From positions 62,001 through 126,000 of the forward strand of contig NZ_VOBG01000012.1 of NCBI RefSeq assembly GCF_008369295.1: 64,000 nucleotides of DNA, read 5' to 3'. This document shows positions 29,951 to 40,545 of this stretch, in pieces. The notes beneath the pieces were generated by a model. That model worked only from the letters and a program-made list of their open reading frames with translations. It was not told the origin of the DNA and did no database searches. Source of the DNA: Pseudomonas sp. ANT_H4 (GTDB lineage Bacteria > Pseudomonadota > Gammaproteobacteria > Pseudomonadales > Pseudomonadaceae). The translations under genes and the position numbers were made by a program. The number at the start of each line of letters is the position of its first letter. The stretch's first letter is position 1.

Positions 29951-29996
29951 TGTGGCAAGCAGTTAAGGGTGAACACTGTACCTGTGACCACTACAC

Positions 29997-30028
29997 CTGT
30001 GGCGAGCGGGCAAGCCCGCTCGCCACAG
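29997..30028. repeat. REP element
   Basis: CTGTGGCGAGCGGGC-AA-GCCCGCTCGCCACAG: a perfect inverted repeat with 15-base arms and a 2-base centre, six bases from the end of yceH. It is the best-formed copy of the element in the window. Confidence 0.85.
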
Positions 30029-30034
30029 AGGGTT

Positions 30035-30682
30035 TTATTCCAGGCGGGTAAGGCGCTCTTCCAGCGCTGCAATTCGCGCTTCCAGTTCTTCAATGCGCTC
30101 CAGGGAAACACCGCCGCCAGCACCACGTTCCTGCGGATTGCCGCGGGCGGCAAGGATCACCTCGATATCCGCCGGGTCCCCCAGGGAATGCATATAGCGA
30201 TCTTCGCGCTGCCCCGCCTGACGAGGCACCAGCAATGCCAGGTCGCGAGCGATCAGGCGTTCCAACTGATGCACCACTTGCTCAGCATCTTCAAAGTCGT
30301 GCATGCGCCCGCTGCGGGTCAGCAGTTCGTTGACCGTCTGCGGGCCGCGCAGGAACAGCAGGCCGGTGAGAATCACCTGGGCTGGCACCAGCTCCAGGGC
30401 CTTGTCCACACGGTGCTCCCAGCGGTCGGCACGGCTGCCCATCACCAGCTTGGTAAAGCCGCGACCTTCCAGGGCACGCAGGCTCTGGCCGACCTGGCCC
30501 TGGCTGAGGTTCATTACCGGTTCCCGGCTGGTTTTCTGGTTGCAGGCGATCACCAGGGCGTTAAGCGTCAGCGGGTAGGTTTCAGGGTTGGTGGCCTGTT
30601 TTTCGATCAGGCAACCCAAAACGCGGATTTCCGTGCTGTTGAGGCGTGGCTCTGAGGAGGTGGTGTCGTGCTCGCTGGTCAT
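30035..30682 (-). CDS. yceH: YceH family protein (DUF480)
   Basis: A 215-residue cytoplasmic protein made of two winged-helix units, as in the solved DUF480 structures. Typical stretches are [23 protein letters not shown] at the start and [16 protein letters not shown] later, followed by a coiled coil ([18 protein letters not shown]). Function is not known in detail; nucleic-acid binding is plausible. I chose the ATG at 30682. Confidence 0.88.
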   Translation of the reverse strand: MTSEHDTTSSEPRLNSTEIRVLGCLIEKQATNPETYPLTLNALVIACNQKTSREPVMNLSQGQVGQSLRALEGRGFTKLVMGSRADRWEHRVDKALELVPAQVILTGLLFLRGPQTVNELLTRSGRMHDFEDAEQVVHQLERLIARDLALLVPRQAGQREDRYMHSLGDPADIEVILAARGNPQERGAGGGVSLERIEELEARIAALEERLTRLE

Positions 30683-30807
30683 CGCGCTTTCCCTATGCTG
30701 TGAGCCCACTAGCCTAATCTCGAAAAAATAAAAGACAAGCGGCACTGGCAGCCTGCATGGCTATAATCGTGCCTGATCCGAACCCTGCCACAACTGTCGA
30801 GACTGTC

Positions 30808-31317
30808 ATGACTATTTCCCTGTACGCCGCTTCCCTCCCGGTCTTCAAGCAAATGCTCAACGCCCTGAGCGATGTGCTGAACAAGGCCCAAGCCCACGCC
30901 ACCGCCAAGAACATCGACCCGAACGCCTTGCTGCAAGCGCGCCTGTCCCCGGACATGTTCCCGCTGGTGCGTCAGGTGCAGATTGCTGTCGACTTCGCCA
31001 AGGGTGTTTCCGCGCGCCTGGCTGAGATCGAAGTGCCGAAATATGAAGACACCGAAGTCACCTTCGCCGACCTGCAAGCACTGATCGCCAAGGTCCTGGC
31101 CTTTATTGACACCATCACCCCAGCCCAAGTCGACGGTAAGGAAGGCATCGAAATCGTCACCCGTCCAGGCACACCTAAAGAGAAGCGCTTCAGCGGCCAG
31201 GCCTACCTGCTGACCTACGGCCTGCCGCAATTCTTCTTCCACGTCACCACCGCCTACGCCTTGCTGCGTCATAACGGAGTGGAAGTGGGCAAGCGCGATT
31301 ACATGGGCGCGTTCTAA
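30808..31317 (+). CDS. DUF1993 family protein
   Basis: A 169-residue helical protein with the DUF1993 pattern: LYAASLPVFKQMLNAL, LLQARLSPDMFPLVRQVQIA and YGLPQFFFHVTTAYALLRHNG near the end. The family has a DinB-like four-helix fold; its biochemical role is not established. ATG at 30808; the downstream hairpin at 31330 ends the transcript. Confidence 0.88.
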   Translation: MTISLYAASLPVFKQMLNALSDVLNKAQAHATAKNIDPNALLQARLSPDMFPLVRQVQIAVDFAKGVSARLAEIEVPKYEDTEVTFADLQALIAKVLAFIDTITPAQVDGKEGIEIVTRPGTPKEKRFSGQAYLLTYGLPQFFFHVTTAYALLRHNGVEVGKRDYMGAF

Positions 31318-31329
31318 ACCCAGCGACAT

Positions 31330-31375
31330 AAAAAAGCCCGGGCCAGCTCGCAGTGAGTTGGCCCGGGCTTTTTTT
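31330..31375. terminator. Bidirectional terminator
   Basis: AAAAAAGCCCGGGCCA ... TGGCCCGGGCTTTTTTT with an imperfect inner stem, located between the convergent DUF1993 and sstT genes. A-run and T-run flank both sides, so it can act on both strands. Confidence 0.88.
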
Positions 31376-31387
31376 GTAGCTGACGGT

Positions 31388-32611
31388 TTATGCCGCAGTT
31401 TTTGCATCCTGACCCAGACATGCAGCGGCAGTGAACAGCACGTCGGTAGATGAGTTCAGTGCGGTTTCCGCCGAGTCCTGCAGCACGCCAATGATGAAGC
31501 CCACGGCGACCACTTGCATGGCGATTTCACTGGGAATACCGAACAGGCTGCACGCCAGGGGGATTAGCAGCAGCGAGCCACCGGCAACTCCCGACGCACC
31601 ACAGGCACAGACCGCTGCCACTACGCTGAGCAGTATGGCGGTTGGCAAGTCGACGGCAATGCCCAAGGTATGCACGGCGGCAAGGGTCAATACGGTAATG
31701 GTGATGGCGGCGCCGGCCATGTTGATGGTTGCCCCCAGCGGGATCGACACTGAATAGGTGTCCTCATGCAGTCCCATGCGCTTGCTCAACGCCAGGTTGA
31801 CCGGAATATTGGCTGCTGAGCTGCGGGTGAAAAACGCCGTGATGCCACTTTCCCGCAGGCACATCAGCACCAGCGGGTAAGGGTTGCGGCGCAGTTTCCA
31901 GAAGACGATGGCCGGGTTGACCACCAACGCTACAAACAGCATGCAACCGATCAGCACCAGCAGCAGGTGTGCGTAGCCCAGCAGCGCGCCGAAACCGGAG
32001 GTGGCCAGTGTCGAGGCCACCAGGCCGAAGATCCCAAGCGGCGCAAAGCGAATCACCATGCGTACGATCAACGTGACCCCGTTGGACAGGTCATTCAGCA
32101 CGGTGCGCGTGGTTTCGCCGGCATGGCGGATAGCGACGCCCATGCCGATGGCCCAGGCCAGGATACCGATGAAGTTGGCGTTCATCAGCGCGCTGACCGG
32201 GTTGTCCACCACGCTGAGTAACAGGCTTTGCAGCACTTCGCCGATGCCGCCGGGGGCACTCACGGCCACATCGTGGGTCACGAGCACCAGGGGGGAAGGG
32301 AATAGCATACTGGCAATCACCGCAACGGCGGCAGCGGCAAAGGTGCCCAGCAGGTACAGGAACAGGATCGGCCGAATATGGGTTTCCTGGCCGTGCTTGT
32401 GGTTGGCGATTGAGGCCATGACCAGTACAAATACCAGGATCGGCGCGACTGCCTTGAGGGCCGAGACAAACACCTTGCCGATAAACCCCGTGGATTGGGC
32501 GACACCGGGCAAAAGTAGAGCCAGCAGAATACCGGCCACTAGGCCGATGATAATTTGCGTGACCAGGCTGACGCGCATGAGTCGACGAAAGAGGGGCGGG
32601 ACAGCAGTCAT
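31388..32611 (-). CDS. sstT: Serine/threonine:Na+ symporter
   Basis: Sodium-coupled L-serine and L-threonine importer of the DAACS family, 407 residues, 8-9 helices plus re-entrant loops. Signature stretches: [16 protein letters not shown] (helical hairpin 1), [17 protein letters not shown] and [18 protein letters not shown]. The ATG at 32611 gives the usual SstT N-terminus ([16 protein letters not shown]); the 85-residue upstream extension of the frame is not credible. Confidence 0.92.
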   Translation of the reverse strand: MTAVPPLFRRLMRVSLVTQIIIGLVAGILLALLLPGVAQSTGFIGKVFVSALKAVAPILVFVLVMASIANHKHGQETHIRPILFLYLLGTFAAAAVAVIASMLFPSPLVLVTHDVAVSAPGGIGEVLQSLLLSVVDNPVSALMNANFIGILAWAIGMGVAIRHAGETTRTVLNDLSNGVTLIVRMVIRFAPLGIFGLVASTLATSGFGALLGYAHLLLVLIGCMLFVALVVNPAIVFWKLRRNPYPLVLMCLRESGITAFFTRSSAANIPVNLALSKRMGLHEDTYSVSIPLGATINMAGAAITITVLTLAAVHTLGIAVDLPTAILLSVVAAVCACGASGVAGGSLLLIPLACSLFGIPSEIAMQVVAVGFIIGVLQDSAETALNSSTDVLFTAAACLGQDAKTAA

Positions 32612-32937
32612 AAGGGCGTCTCTAGTTTTTTTAGTGTGTGCGGCGGTGCGTGCAACCAAGGCAGCAGAAGCCGGGCAGGCTGCCAGAGAGTAAAACGCTG
32701 GAAAGTTTTGATGAGGGCACACGGTAGCCGAATGCGCCTGGTGCAATCGACGAAGTCTAACATGCTGTAGGACGTGTCCCGCCCAGCGTGCGGCATTAGG
32801 TCGCTCAGAGATCAGACCATTCAACCTTACCGGTCCCCAAGATCGACACACTCTGCTAACATTCAATATCCTTTTTATTCCATACCTGTCAGCGGGCCCT
32901 CGGGCTGTCGTTGGCGTCGCTGTTTCTGGAGTTATTC
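32612..32937. other. Divergent intergenic region, sstT / MFS transporter
   Basis: About 326 bp holding the promoters of two divergent genes. No additional gene, clear repeat or convincing operator was seen. Confidence 0.5.
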
Positions 32938-34092
32938 ATGTTGTTGCCCATCCTGCTGCTCTCGGCAGCCGGTTTTACCGTGCTGACCACGGAGTTCGTC
33001 ATCGTCGGCCTGCTGCCTTCCATCGCCCGCGACCTGGATGTCAGTGTGTCCCAGGCCGGTTTGCTGGTGACCCTGTTTGCCTTCACCGTAGCGGCCTTCG
33101 GCCCGTTCCTTACCGCCTATTTCGCCCGCTTTGAGCGCAAGCGCCTGTTTATCACGATCCTGATCATGTTCAGCCTGGCCAATACCCTGGCGGCCCTGGC
33201 GCCCAATATCTGGGTCATGTCCGTGGCGCGGCTAATTCCGGCGCTTGGGCTACCCGTGTTCTGGGCCCTGGCCAGTGAAACCGCCGTGGACATCGTCGGG
33301 CCGGAGTACGCGGGCCGGGCCATTGCCAAGATCGGCTTCGGCATCGTCTGTGCCACGGTGTTCGGCATTCCGGTGGGCACATTGATCTCCGATATGTTCG
33401 GCTGGCGCACAGCCTTCGGCATTCTCGCCGTGGTGGCGCTTGCCAAGGCCTTGTTGCTGTTTATCTACCTGCCTGCCACCACGGTGAAGAAAGAAGCGGT
33501 GACCTTGCGTTCGCAGTTCAAAATCCTGCGCAGCCCTTTGATGCAAGGCCACGTTCTGCTGTCGATTCTGGTCTTTAGCGGCATGTTCACCGTTTATACC
33601 TACCTGGCGGACATTTTGGAGCGCTTGGCCGGCTTCGACGGCACACTGGTGGGCTGGTGCCTGATGGGCTTTGGCGCCGTTGGCCTGATCGGCAACTCAT
33701 TGGGCGGACGCATGGTCGACCGCCATCCGCTGATGGCTTCGATGGTGTTCTGCGGTTTTATGATCACCGGTATGGTGGCGCTGGTGCCGGCTATCCATTC
33801 CACCCTGGGCCTGGCGGCGGCGATGGGCATCTGGGGCGTGACCCAGGCGGCGCTGTTCCTGGTCAGCCATGTACGACTGATGAAAGTGGCGCCTCATGCT
33901 CCGGCGTTTGCCGCTTCGCTGAACATCGCCGGTGCCAACCTGGGCATTGGCCTGGGGGCGATGGTCGGTGGGCGGGTGATCGATACCCTCGGGCTGGGTA
34001 GCCTTGGCTTTGCCGCCGCCGGTTTTATCCTGCTGTCGATCCTCCTGGCGTTTTGGCTGATGACCGCCAAGGCCCGCGAAGTCTGCGTCTAG
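32938..34092 (+). CDS. MFS transporter, DHA1 (AraJ/sugar-efflux-like) family
   Basis: A 384-residue permease with 12 helices. The motif TTEFVIVGLLPSIARDLDVS in helix 1 and its loop is typical of AraJ/YdhP/PbuE-like DHA1 exporters, as is the GLPVFWALASETA segment. It follows GGAG 6 bases before the ATG at 32938. Substrate unknown. It ends with a 4-bp overlap onto the convergent nhaR-like gene. Confidence 0.85.
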   Translation: MLLPILLLSAAGFTVLTTEFVIVGLLPSIARDLDVSVSQAGLLVTLFAFTVAAFGPFLTAYFARFERKRLFITILIMFSLANTLAALAPNIWVMSVARLIPALGLPVFWALASETAVDIVGPEYAGRAIAKIGFGIVCATVFGIPVGTLISDMFGWRTAFGILAVVALAKALLLFIYLPATTVKKEAVTLRSQFKILRSPLMQGHVLLSILVFSGMFTVYTYLADILERLAGFDGTLVGWCLMGFGAVGLIGNSLGGRMVDRHPLMASMVFCGFMITGMVALVPAIHSTLGLAAAMGIWGVTQAALFLVSHVRLMKVAPHAPAFAASLNIAGANLGIGLGAMVGGRVIDTLGLGSLGFAAAGFILLSILLAFWLMTAKAREVCV

Positions 34093-34994
34093 CCGGGCAG
34101 TGAGGTAAACAGTTCTCGCCGGGCACCTTCGGTAATCGCCACGATGCCGGGGTGCTTGATCTTGCGCTCCACCGAGATAGCGTAGAACGATTCAGTCACC
34201 GCGTCGGTCTGGCCGATCAGGGCCACGCTGTACTGGTGCTTGACCTCATCGGCGATGACGCTGGGGGCGATGAAAATGCCGCTGCCGGATTGGCCGAAGG
34301 CCTGCATCAGGGCGCTGTCGTCAAACTCACCGACAATCCGTGGCTGGATCTGCTGCTCGGCAAACCAGCGTAACAAACGACTACGTACCACCGTTTCCAC
34401 CCCCGGAATCAGCAGCGGAGCGCCCTGCAGGCACTGTGGAAACTCGCCGCCATGCCGGTCAGCCAATGCCTGGGTGGCAAAGAAACTGATGCCGCATTCC
34501 CCCAGTTTTTGGCTGTAGCCCTTGATATCCAGGTGCGAGGGCATCGGGCTGTCGGAGATCACCAGGTCCAGCCGCTGGATCGCCAGGTCCGCCAGTAAGC
34601 GTTCGAGTTTGTCTTCGCGGCAGGTAATGCGGATCGGCTCGCTCAATTCCATGATGGGCGCGATCAGCCGGTAGACGATCGACTTGGGCACCACATCAGC
34701 GACGCCGACACGAAACAGAATCTGCTGCTCATTGGGCTGGGCCCGCAGCATGGCTTCCAATTCATTACCCATCTGGAACATTTGTTCGGCATAAGGCAGC
34801 GCCTGCCGTCCGGCCTCAGTCAACTCCAACTTGCGCCCCACCCTCTGAAACAGCGCCACGCCGAAAGTCTGCTCCAGCAGGCTGATTTGCCCACTGATAG
34901 TCTGCGGCGTGAGGTTCAATTGCTCACAGGCGCGCACGATACTGCCGGTCTTGGCGACCACCCAGAAGTAGTGCAATTGTCGGTAATTGAGCAT
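34089..34994 (-). CDS. nhaR: LysR-family regulator, NhaR-like
   Basis: A 301-residue LysR regulator. The helix-turn-helix is N-terminal (LHYFWVVAKTGSIVRACEQLNLTPQTISGQI), and an effector domain follows. The LNYRQLHYFWVVAKTGS start and the RVGRKLELTEAG wing are characteristic of NhaR, the sodium-responsive activator. No nhaA is visible next to it, so the target is unclear. A symmetric candidate operator lies 23 bp upstream of its start. Confidence 0.85.
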   Translation of the reverse strand: MLNYRQLHYFWVVAKTGSIVRACEQLNLTPQTISGQISLLEQTFGVALFQRVGRKLELTEAGRQALPYAEQMFQMGNELEAMLRAQPNEQQILFRVGVADVVPKSIVYRLIAPIMELSEPIRITCREDKLERLLADLAIQRLDLVISDSPMPSHLDIKGYSQKLGECGISFFATQALADRHGGEFPQCLQGAPLLIPGVETVVRSRLLRWFAEQQIQPRIVGEFDDSALMQAFGQSGSGIFIAPSVIADEVKHQYSVALIGQTDAVTESFYAISVERKIKHPGIVAITEGARRELFTSLPG

Positions 34995-35016
34995 GGGCCG
35001 CCTTAAGGGAGAGTGT

Positions 35017-35037
35017 TACTTCGTGTAAATCGAAGTA
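35017..35037. promoter_or_regulatory. Candidate LysR operator upstream of nhaR
   Basis: TACTTCG-TGTAAAT-CGAAGTA: perfect 7-base arms with a 7-base centre, 23 bp upstream of the nhaR start. Spacing and symmetry fit a LysR-type autoregulatory box. Confidence 0.5.
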
Positions 35038-35141
35038 TAAGCGGAAAAAATACGAATTTTCCTGAACTGTTTGCTTCCTTAGAATGCCTCGCTATCGCGG
35101 GCTCAATGCTTGGGTCCAACGGTTCTAACGAGGAACGCATC

Positions 35142-35402
35142 ATGAAACTCAATTCTCTGGGCGCGGCGTCGTTGCTTGCGCTTTCATTGGTGATGATCAG
35201 TGGTTGTGATCAGGCCGAGAAAAGTGCGCAGCAACTGCTGGGCAAAGCGAGCGAGTCGGCCAAGCAAGTCATCGACGATACTCATCAGGCGGCCGAGCAG
35301 GCGTTGAGCGAGGCGACCCAAGGGTTGATCAGCCCCAAAGAGAAAAACGCCGAAGAGCAATCCGACAGCGAGACGCGTGAAGCTTCCTCGCAGGAAACCT
35401 AA
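35142..35402 (+). CDS. Small Ala/Glu-rich lipoprotein
   Basis: An 86-residue protein with a signal peptide ending in the lipobox VMISGC. The mature part is helical and charged (AEKSAQQLLGKASESAKQVI, then an Asp/Glu/Ser-rich tail). AGGAACGCATC lies before the ATG. The outer membrane is the likely site; function unknown. It precedes terC by 28 bp, possibly in the same transcript. Confidence 0.78.
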   Translation: MKLNSLGAASLLALSLVMISGCDQAEKSAQQLLGKASESAKQVIDDTHQAAEQALSEATQGLISPKEKNAEEQSDSETREASSQET

Positions 35403-35430
35403 CCCCAGCACACCGAGTCAGGACTGACCT

Positions 35431-36177
35431 ATGGACTACCTTGTACAACTGGCCGCGAGCCCTACCGCCTGGGTGGCCCTGGCGACCTTGATCGTCATGG
35501 AAATCGTGTTGGGGATCGACAACCTGATCTTCATCTCGATTCTCACCAACAAATTGCCCGTACAACACCGGGCCAAGGCACGGCGCATCGGTATCAGCAT
35601 GGCGCTGATTTTGCGTCTGGGCCTGTTGAGCACCATCGCGTTTATCGTGCAACTGACTGAGCCAGTCATTGAAATCCTGGGGAATGCGTTCTCCTGGAAA
35701 GACATGATCCTGATCGCCGGTGGCCTGTTCCTGCTGTGGAAGGCGACTACCGAAATCCACCACAGCATGGACCCAGAGCCGGAAAAGGTTGGAAGTAATT
35801 CGCCGAGCGTGTCCCTGGGCTTTGCCTCGGCCATCGGCCAGATCCTGCTGCTGGACCTGGTGTTTTCCATCGACAGCATCGTCACCGCCGTGGGCATGAC
35901 CGAGCACTTGCCGATCATGATCATTGCCGTGGTGGTCTCGGTAATCGTAATGCTGGTGGCGGCCGAACCTTTGGCCAAGTTCATCAACGACAACCCGACG
36001 GTGGTGATGCTGGCCCTGGGCTTCCTCATCATGATCGGCATGACCCTGATTGCCGAAGGCTTCGGCGCTCATGTTCCAAAAGGCTACGTCTACGCGGCCA
36101 TGGCGTTCTCGGCGGTGATCGAGTGCCTGAATATTGCACGGCGTACCCGGCATAGACGGCTTGCTGAAAAACACTAA
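35431..36177 (+). CDS. TerC family integral membrane protein
   Basis: A 248-residue protein with seven hydrophobic helices and the TerC signature of acidic residues inside membranes: [13 protein letters not shown] in helix 1 and [16 protein letters not shown] in the middle. Members of the family are linked to manganese export and to metal loading of secreted proteins. It resembles the short YgdQ/YoaE-N branch without CBS domains. Confidence 0.87.
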   Translation: MDYLVQLAASPTAWVALATLIVMEIVLGIDNLIFISILTNKLPVQHRAKARRIGISMALILRLGLLSTIAFIVQLTEPVIEILGNAFSWKDMILIAGGLFLLWKATTEIHHSMDPEPEKVGSNSPSVSLGFASAIGQILLLDLVFSIDSIVTAVGMTEHLPIMIIAVVVSVIVMLVAAEPLAKFINDNPTVVMLALGFLIMIGMTLIAEGFGAHVPKGYVYAAMAFSAVIECLNIARRTRHRRLAEKH

Positions 36178-36190
36178 GGGCTGAAACAAC

Positions 36191-36230
36191 AAAGGCCGGC
36201 CGCGCTCTGATCAGCGCGGCTGGCCTTTTT
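36191..36230 (+). terminator. Rho-independent terminator after terC
   Basis: AAAGGCCGGCCGCGCT ... AGCGCGGCTGGCCTTTTT, a long stem with one mismatch and a 6-base loop, ending in T5. It may also act on the minus strand. Confidence 0.88.
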
Positions 36231-36306
36231 GCTGTCTGACACCAAGAACACAGGTTTGCCGGACGGCTCTGTTAGAATCCGTCACCTTGATGTCCGGAGG
36301 TAAACC

Positions 36307-37341
36307 ATGAACGAGCCGATTCGCCTGACCCAGTACAGCCATGGTGCGGGTTGTGGTTGCAAAATTTCCCCTCAGGTACTGGAAGTGATTCTTGCCGGCA
36401 GCGGCGCGCAGAACCTTGATCCCAAGCTCTGGGTAGGCAACGCCTCCCGCGACGACGCGGCGGTTTACGCCATCGACGACGAACGTGGCGTGGTCTCCAC
36501 CACTGATTTCTTTATGCCGATTGTCGATGATCCCTTCGACTTCGGCCGCATCGCCGCCACCAACGCTATCAGCGATATCTACGCCATGGGCGGCGACCCG
36601 TTGATGGCCATCGCCATTCTCGGCTGGCCGGTCAACGTGCTGGCCCCGGAGATTGCCCGTGAGGTGATTCGCGGTGGCCGCTCGGTGTGTGACGCTGCAG
36701 GCATTCCCCTGGCCGGAGGTCACTCCATAGACTCCCCGGAGCCGATATTCGGTCTCGCCGTTACCGGGCTAGTGGAAAAACGCCATATGAAGCGCAACGA
36801 CACCGCCACCGCCGGCTGCCAGTTGTACCTGACCAAGCCCTTGGGCATCGGCATCCTCACCACGGCGGAAAAAAAGGGCAAACTGCGGGAAAACGACATC
36901 TGCCTGGCGCGGGATTGGATGTGCACCCTCAATAAACCTGGCAGCCGTTTTGGCAAGTTGTCCGGCGTCACAGCAATGACTGATGTCACCGGTTTCGGCC
37001 TGTTGGGCCACCTGGTGGAAATGGCCGACGGCAGCGGTGTGACCGCGCGCATCGAGTACGAAAAAGTCCCACGCCTGCCAGGGGTCGAGTACTACCTGGA
37101 GCAGGGCTGCGTGCCCGGCGGTACCTTGCGCAACTTCGACAGCTACGCCAGCAAACTGGGGCGCATGACTGAATTGCACAAGCGTGTGTTGTGCGACCCG
37201 CAAACCAGCGGCGGCCTGTTGGTAGCGGTTACGCCCGAGGGCGATGCCGAGTTCCTGGCAGTGGCGGCTGAGTTGGGGTTGAACCTGGAGCCGATTGGTC
37301 AACTGGTTGAGCGACAGACCAACGCGGTAGAGGTGTTTTGA
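36307..37341 (+). CDS. selD: Selenide, water dikinase
   Basis: Makes selenophosphate from selenide and ATP. The 344-residue protein has the active-site segment GAGCGCKI near residue 15, with cysteine rather than selenocysteine, then [35 protein letters not shown] and [21 protein letters not shown] lies just upstream of the ATG. It is translationally coupled to selU, whose ATG lies on its stop codon. Confidence 0.95.
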   Translation: MNEPIRLTQYSHGAGCGCKISPQVLEVILAGSGAQNLDPKLWVGNASRDDAAVYAIDDERGVVSTTDFFMPIVDDPFDFGRIAATNAISDIYAMGGDPLMAIAILGWPVNVLAPEIAREVIRGGRSVCDAAGIPLAGGHSIDSPEPIFGLAVTGLVEKRHMKRNDTATAGCQLYLTKPLGIGILTTAEKKGKLRENDICLARDWMCTLNKPGSRFGKLSGVTAMTDVTGFGLLGHLVEMADGSGVTARIEYEKVPRLPGVEYYLEQGCVPGGTLRNFDSYASKLGRMTELHKRVLCDPQTSGGLLVAVTPEGDAEFLAVAAELGLNLEPIGQLVERQTNAVEVF

Positions 37342-38444
37342 TGCCCATCGACATCACCGATTACTGCGACATCTTTCTCAACGACCGGCCAATGATGGAT
37401 ACCCGTGCGCCGGTGGAGTTCGTCAAGGGCGCGTTCCCTGGGGTAATCAACCTGCCGCTGATGAACGACGATGAACGTCAGCGCGTGGGCACTTGTTACA
37501 AACAGCAGGGCCAGCAGGCGGCGATTGTGCTCGGGCATGAGTTGGTGTCCGGGACGATCAAGGTCGAACGTATCGAGCAGTGGGCGCAGTTCGCACGCGC
37601 CAACCCTGACGGTTATCTGTACTGCTTTCGCGGCGGACTGCGCTCGCAGATCGTCCAGCAATGGTTGAAAAGCGAGGCGGGAGTCGATTATCCCCGGATC
37701 GGGGGTGGCTACAAGGCTATGCGCACGTTCCTGCTCGACACCGTCGAGCAGGCCACCGCCCAGTGTGATTTCGTGTTGCTGGGTGGCATGACTGGCACCG
37801 GCAAAACCGAAGTGCTCGGTCAATTGAACAATGCCCTGGACCTTGAGGGCCACGCCAATCACCGTGGTTCCAGCTTTGGCAAGCGCGCCACAACGCAGCC
37901 CTCCAACATCGATTTTGAGAATCGCCTGGCGGTCGACCTGCTGAAAAAACGTGCGCTTGGCATCGAACAGTTCGTGGTAGAGGACGAAAGCCGCATGATC
38001 GGCAGTTGTGCCCTGCCATTGCCATTGCATAAAGGTATGCAGGCCTTTCCCTTGGTGTGGCTGGAAGACAGCGTTGAAGGCCGGGTCGAACGAATCCTGC
38101 GCGATTATGTGATCGACTTGTGTGCTGAATTTATCGAGGTATTTGGCGAAACGGGTTACCGGCTATTCGCCGAGCGTCTAACCCAAAGCTTGGGTAACAT
38201 CCATAAACGCTTGGGCGGCGAGCGATTTCAACGATTGCAGGCGATCATGCAGGACGCCCTGGCGGAACAGGCGCGCAGCGGTGCCATAGACCTGCATCGG
38301 GGCTGGATCGAAGGCTTGTTGCGAGAGTATTACGACCCGATGTACGCCTTCCAACGTGAAAGCAAAGGCGTACGAATCGAGTTCTCCGGGGAACAGGTGG
38401 CCGTATTGGAGTATTTGCGCGAGCGGGCTGCTCGGTCAGTTTAG
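37341..38444 (+). CDS. selU: tRNA 2-selenouridine synthase
   Basis: Also named MnmH/YbbB; converts 2-thiouridine to 2-selenouridine at the tRNA wobble position with selenophosphate. The 367-residue protein has an N-terminal rhodanese domain with catalytic Cys in [12 protein letters not shown] and a P-loop domain with [12 protein letters not shown]. The start at 37341 shares bases with the selD stop. Neither selA nor selB is in the window, so the visible use of selenium here is tRNA modification. Confidence 0.95.
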   Translation: MPIDITDYCDIFLNDRPMMDTRAPVEFVKGAFPGVINLPLMNDDERQRVGTCYKQQGQQAAIVLGHELVSGTIKVERIEQWAQFARANPDGYLYCFRGGLRSQIVQQWLKSEAGVDYPRIGGGYKAMRTFLLDTVEQATAQCDFVLLGGMTGTGKTEVLGQLNNALDLEGHANHRGSSFGKRATTQPSNIDFENRLAVDLLKKRALGIEQFVVEDESRMIGSCALPLPLHKGMQAFPLVWLEDSVEGRVERILRDYVIDLCAEFIEVFGETGYRLFAERLTQSLGNIHKRLGGERFQRLQAIMQDALAEQARSGAIDLHRGWIEGLLREYYDPMYAFQRESKGVRIEFSGEQVAVLEYLRERAARSV

Positions 38445-39496
38445 AGAATGAAGGCCCCGACCAAGCCACACAGCACGCCCATGAGCATGGTCAGCCCTGC
38501 CACCGTCACCAGCACCCGCGCATCGAAATCCTTGCGCAGCATCAACAGCGACGGCAGGCTCACGCTCGGCAGGGTCATCAGCAATGCCACTGCAGGGCCG
38601 GTGCCCATCCCAAGGGTCATCATGGTCTGGACGATAGGGATTTCCGCCGCTGTGGGGATTACGAACAGCGTGCCGACAATCGCCAGTGGCACCAGCCACC
38701 ACAGGCTGTCAGCCATCGTCCCGTCGACGTGGGGAAACAGCCAGACCCGCGCCGCGCCCAGCAGCAATACCGCCAGGATATAGACCGGAATGGTGCTCCA
38801 GAACAGCTGCCACAAGGTGCGCAGCCAGCGGGTCAGGAACGGTTGGCTGTCGGTGGTGCTGACTTCGGCCACGGCGTCCAGCGCCGCTTCGGGTACCTGA
38901 TCAGGACGGGCGATACGCTGCGCCACCAGGGACACTCCGACCACCAGCACAATCCCCGCCACCAGTCGCAAGGCAGTAAACCCCCAACCCAAAACGAAGC
39001 CCATGAACACCAGGGTCGCCGGGTTAAGCACCGGGTTGGCAATCCAGAACGCCAGTGCGGCGCCCACTGACACTTGTTGTCGACGCATGCCTGCGGCTAC
39101 CGGTGCGGCGCAGCAACTGCACATCATCCCCGGCAAGGCGAACAGCCCACCGCGCAGGGTTGAACCCAGCCCGGCACGGCCGAACAGGCGCAACAGCCAG
39201 TCCCGGGGGATCAGCACTTGCAGCAATGAGCCGAGAATCACGGCCAGGACAGCAGCTTTCCAGATGGCCAGGAAATACACCTTGGCATAGGCCAGCGCTG
39301 CCGCCAGTGGTGTACTTTGCTCGTCGTTGAGAATCGAGGCGCCGATGCTGTGGTTATCCGCAGCCACAAACGCCTTGAAGTAGTAGGGCGACCACTTTAC
39401 GTAGTAGAGGCCGACACAGGCCACCAGCAGAAAAAGCGCAGGCTTCCACCAGAAGGACCAGCCCCGGGCGAGGCTGGTAGAGGTGAGGTTGGACAT
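38441..39496 (-). CDS. Permease, ArsP/YraQ (DUF318) family
   Basis: A 351-residue membrane protein with about eight helices. The cysteine motif [16 protein letters not shown] is the hallmark of the ArsP/YraQ family, whose members export trivalent organoarsenicals or other soft compounds. The ATG at 39496 gives [12 protein letters not shown]. It converges on selU with a 4-bp overlap. The substrate is not established here, and no ars genes are nearby. Confidence 0.83.
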   Translation of the reverse strand: MSNLTSTSLARGWSFWWKPALFLLVACVGLYYVKWSPYYFKAFVAADNHSIGASILNDEQSTPLAAALAYAKVYFLAIWKAAVLAVILGSLLQVLIPRDWLLRLFGRAGLGSTLRGGLFALPGMMCSCCAAPVAAGMRRQQVSVGAALAFWIANPVLNPATLVFMGFVLGWGFTALRLVAGIVLVVGVSLVAQRIARPDQVPEAALDAVAEVSTTDSQPFLTRWLRTLWQLFWSTIPVYILAVLLLGAARVWLFPHVDGTMADSLWWLVPLAIVGTLFVIPTAAEIPIVQTMMTLGMGTGPAVALLMTLPSVSLPSLLMLRKDFDARVLVTVAGLTMLMGVLCGLVGAFIL

Positions 39497-39548
39497 GTTG
39501 GGATTCCGCAGATGAGTCGATAGCGGCGCATCATACTCCGTGTGGCTC

Positions 39549-39580
39549 TTGTGGCGAGCAAGCAAGCCCGCTCGCCACAG
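39549..39580. repeat. REP-like palindrome
   Basis: TGTGGCGAGC ... GCTCGCCACA with a centre containing AAGCAAGCCC. It is the same family as the element at 29997, with one divergent arm. Confidence 0.75.
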
Positions 39581-39591
39581 ATTCAGTGCAT

Positions 39592-40293
39592 TCAGGTATC
39601 GGCGCTGACCTGCGTCGCATCCGGGCAAGTTTCCAGGCCATTATCCAGGCCCTGCTTGTAGTTGCGACTGAGCAAGGTGGCCTTGCCGTTGTGCCAAGTC
39701 AGGGTCAGCACATACAGGGTATCGAAATCGCTGCCGGACCAGTCATCGGTGATGGTGTGCTTTTCACCGACCGCTTCGCTCGCCACCTTGTTGATCAACT
39801 CCGGCAGATAGCCGTGGGACCAGGCAGTGTAGATGATCGAGTTGTGGTACTTGTCTTCCACCAGTTCATCGGCCAGGGCGCTGGTGTCGTTGGCCGAGAA
39901 CTTGATGTTCACTGGCAGGCCGAGCTTGATGGCGCTGGGGCTGATGGTCATCAGCGGGCGAATGTAGCTGTAGGAGTTGTCTAGTTCGCCTTCCTCGACA
40001 TTGCGCGTCGGGTTGGCGGCGAACACAAAGTTGGCCTTGCCGAATTTTTCCGGTAGCACGGTGGCTAGGTTCATGGCGCGGTTGAGGCCCTGGCAATTGA
40101 GCTGGCCCAGGCCGCCGGCGGGTTTTTCGCCGTGGCGCAGGAACACCAGGGTCTGCACGCCGTCCACTTGCTGGGCACGGCTTTCCCGGGCTTCCAGGGT
40201 CAGCACCAGCGCTCCGCCTACCAGTAGCAGCGGCAACATGGTGTATGAATATCGTTTAAGGCGTTTGGCAAGGCACAGAGGCTTGATCTTCAT
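39592..40293 (-). CDS. Membrane-anchored histidine phosphatase superfamily protein
   Basis: A 233-residue protein. An uncleaved-looking N-terminal helix (MLPLLLVGGALVLTL) is followed by the phosphatase motif FLRHGEKP with the nucleophile histidine, and a second His in AWSHGYLPEL. The domain should face the periplasm. Substrate unknown. It is monocistronic, next to a REP element. Confidence 0.8.
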   Translation of the reverse strand: MKIKPLCLAKRLKRYSYTMLPLLLVGGALVLTLEARESRAQQVDGVQTLVFLRHGEKPAGGLGQLNCQGLNRAMNLATVLPEKFGKANFVFAANPTRNVEEGELDNSYSYIRPLMTISPSAIKLGLPVNIKFSANDTSALADELVEDKYHNSIIYTAWSHGYLPELINKVASEAVGEKHTITDDWSGSDFDTLYVLTLTWHNGKATLLSRNYKQGLDNGLETCPDATQVSADT

Positions 40294-40545
40294 TATGGTT
40301 CGAGTCTTCAGTGCGTCGGATTAAGGCGTACAAGCCAGGCCCCAACGACGCATCCAGCGTCGTGCGGTGTTTCGTGTCGGTGTGGGCGCGCGCCTCCCTT
40401 CAGTCGGTTGAGCGCACTTAAGAGTGTACTCACGCGTTTTCGTTCGGTTCCAAGGGATAATAGTCAGCAGATGTTGCGAATTGAAGACCGGTGCAGGTTG
40501 CCCGCCAGATGACTATCATTGGCACTTCTTGCCTTGGGGTCTCTG

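Noticed and set aside
36340..36370. Possible selenocysteine codon or SECIS element in selD
   Set aside because: The active-site codon is for cysteine (GAGCGCK), with no in-frame TGA, so no recoding is needed.
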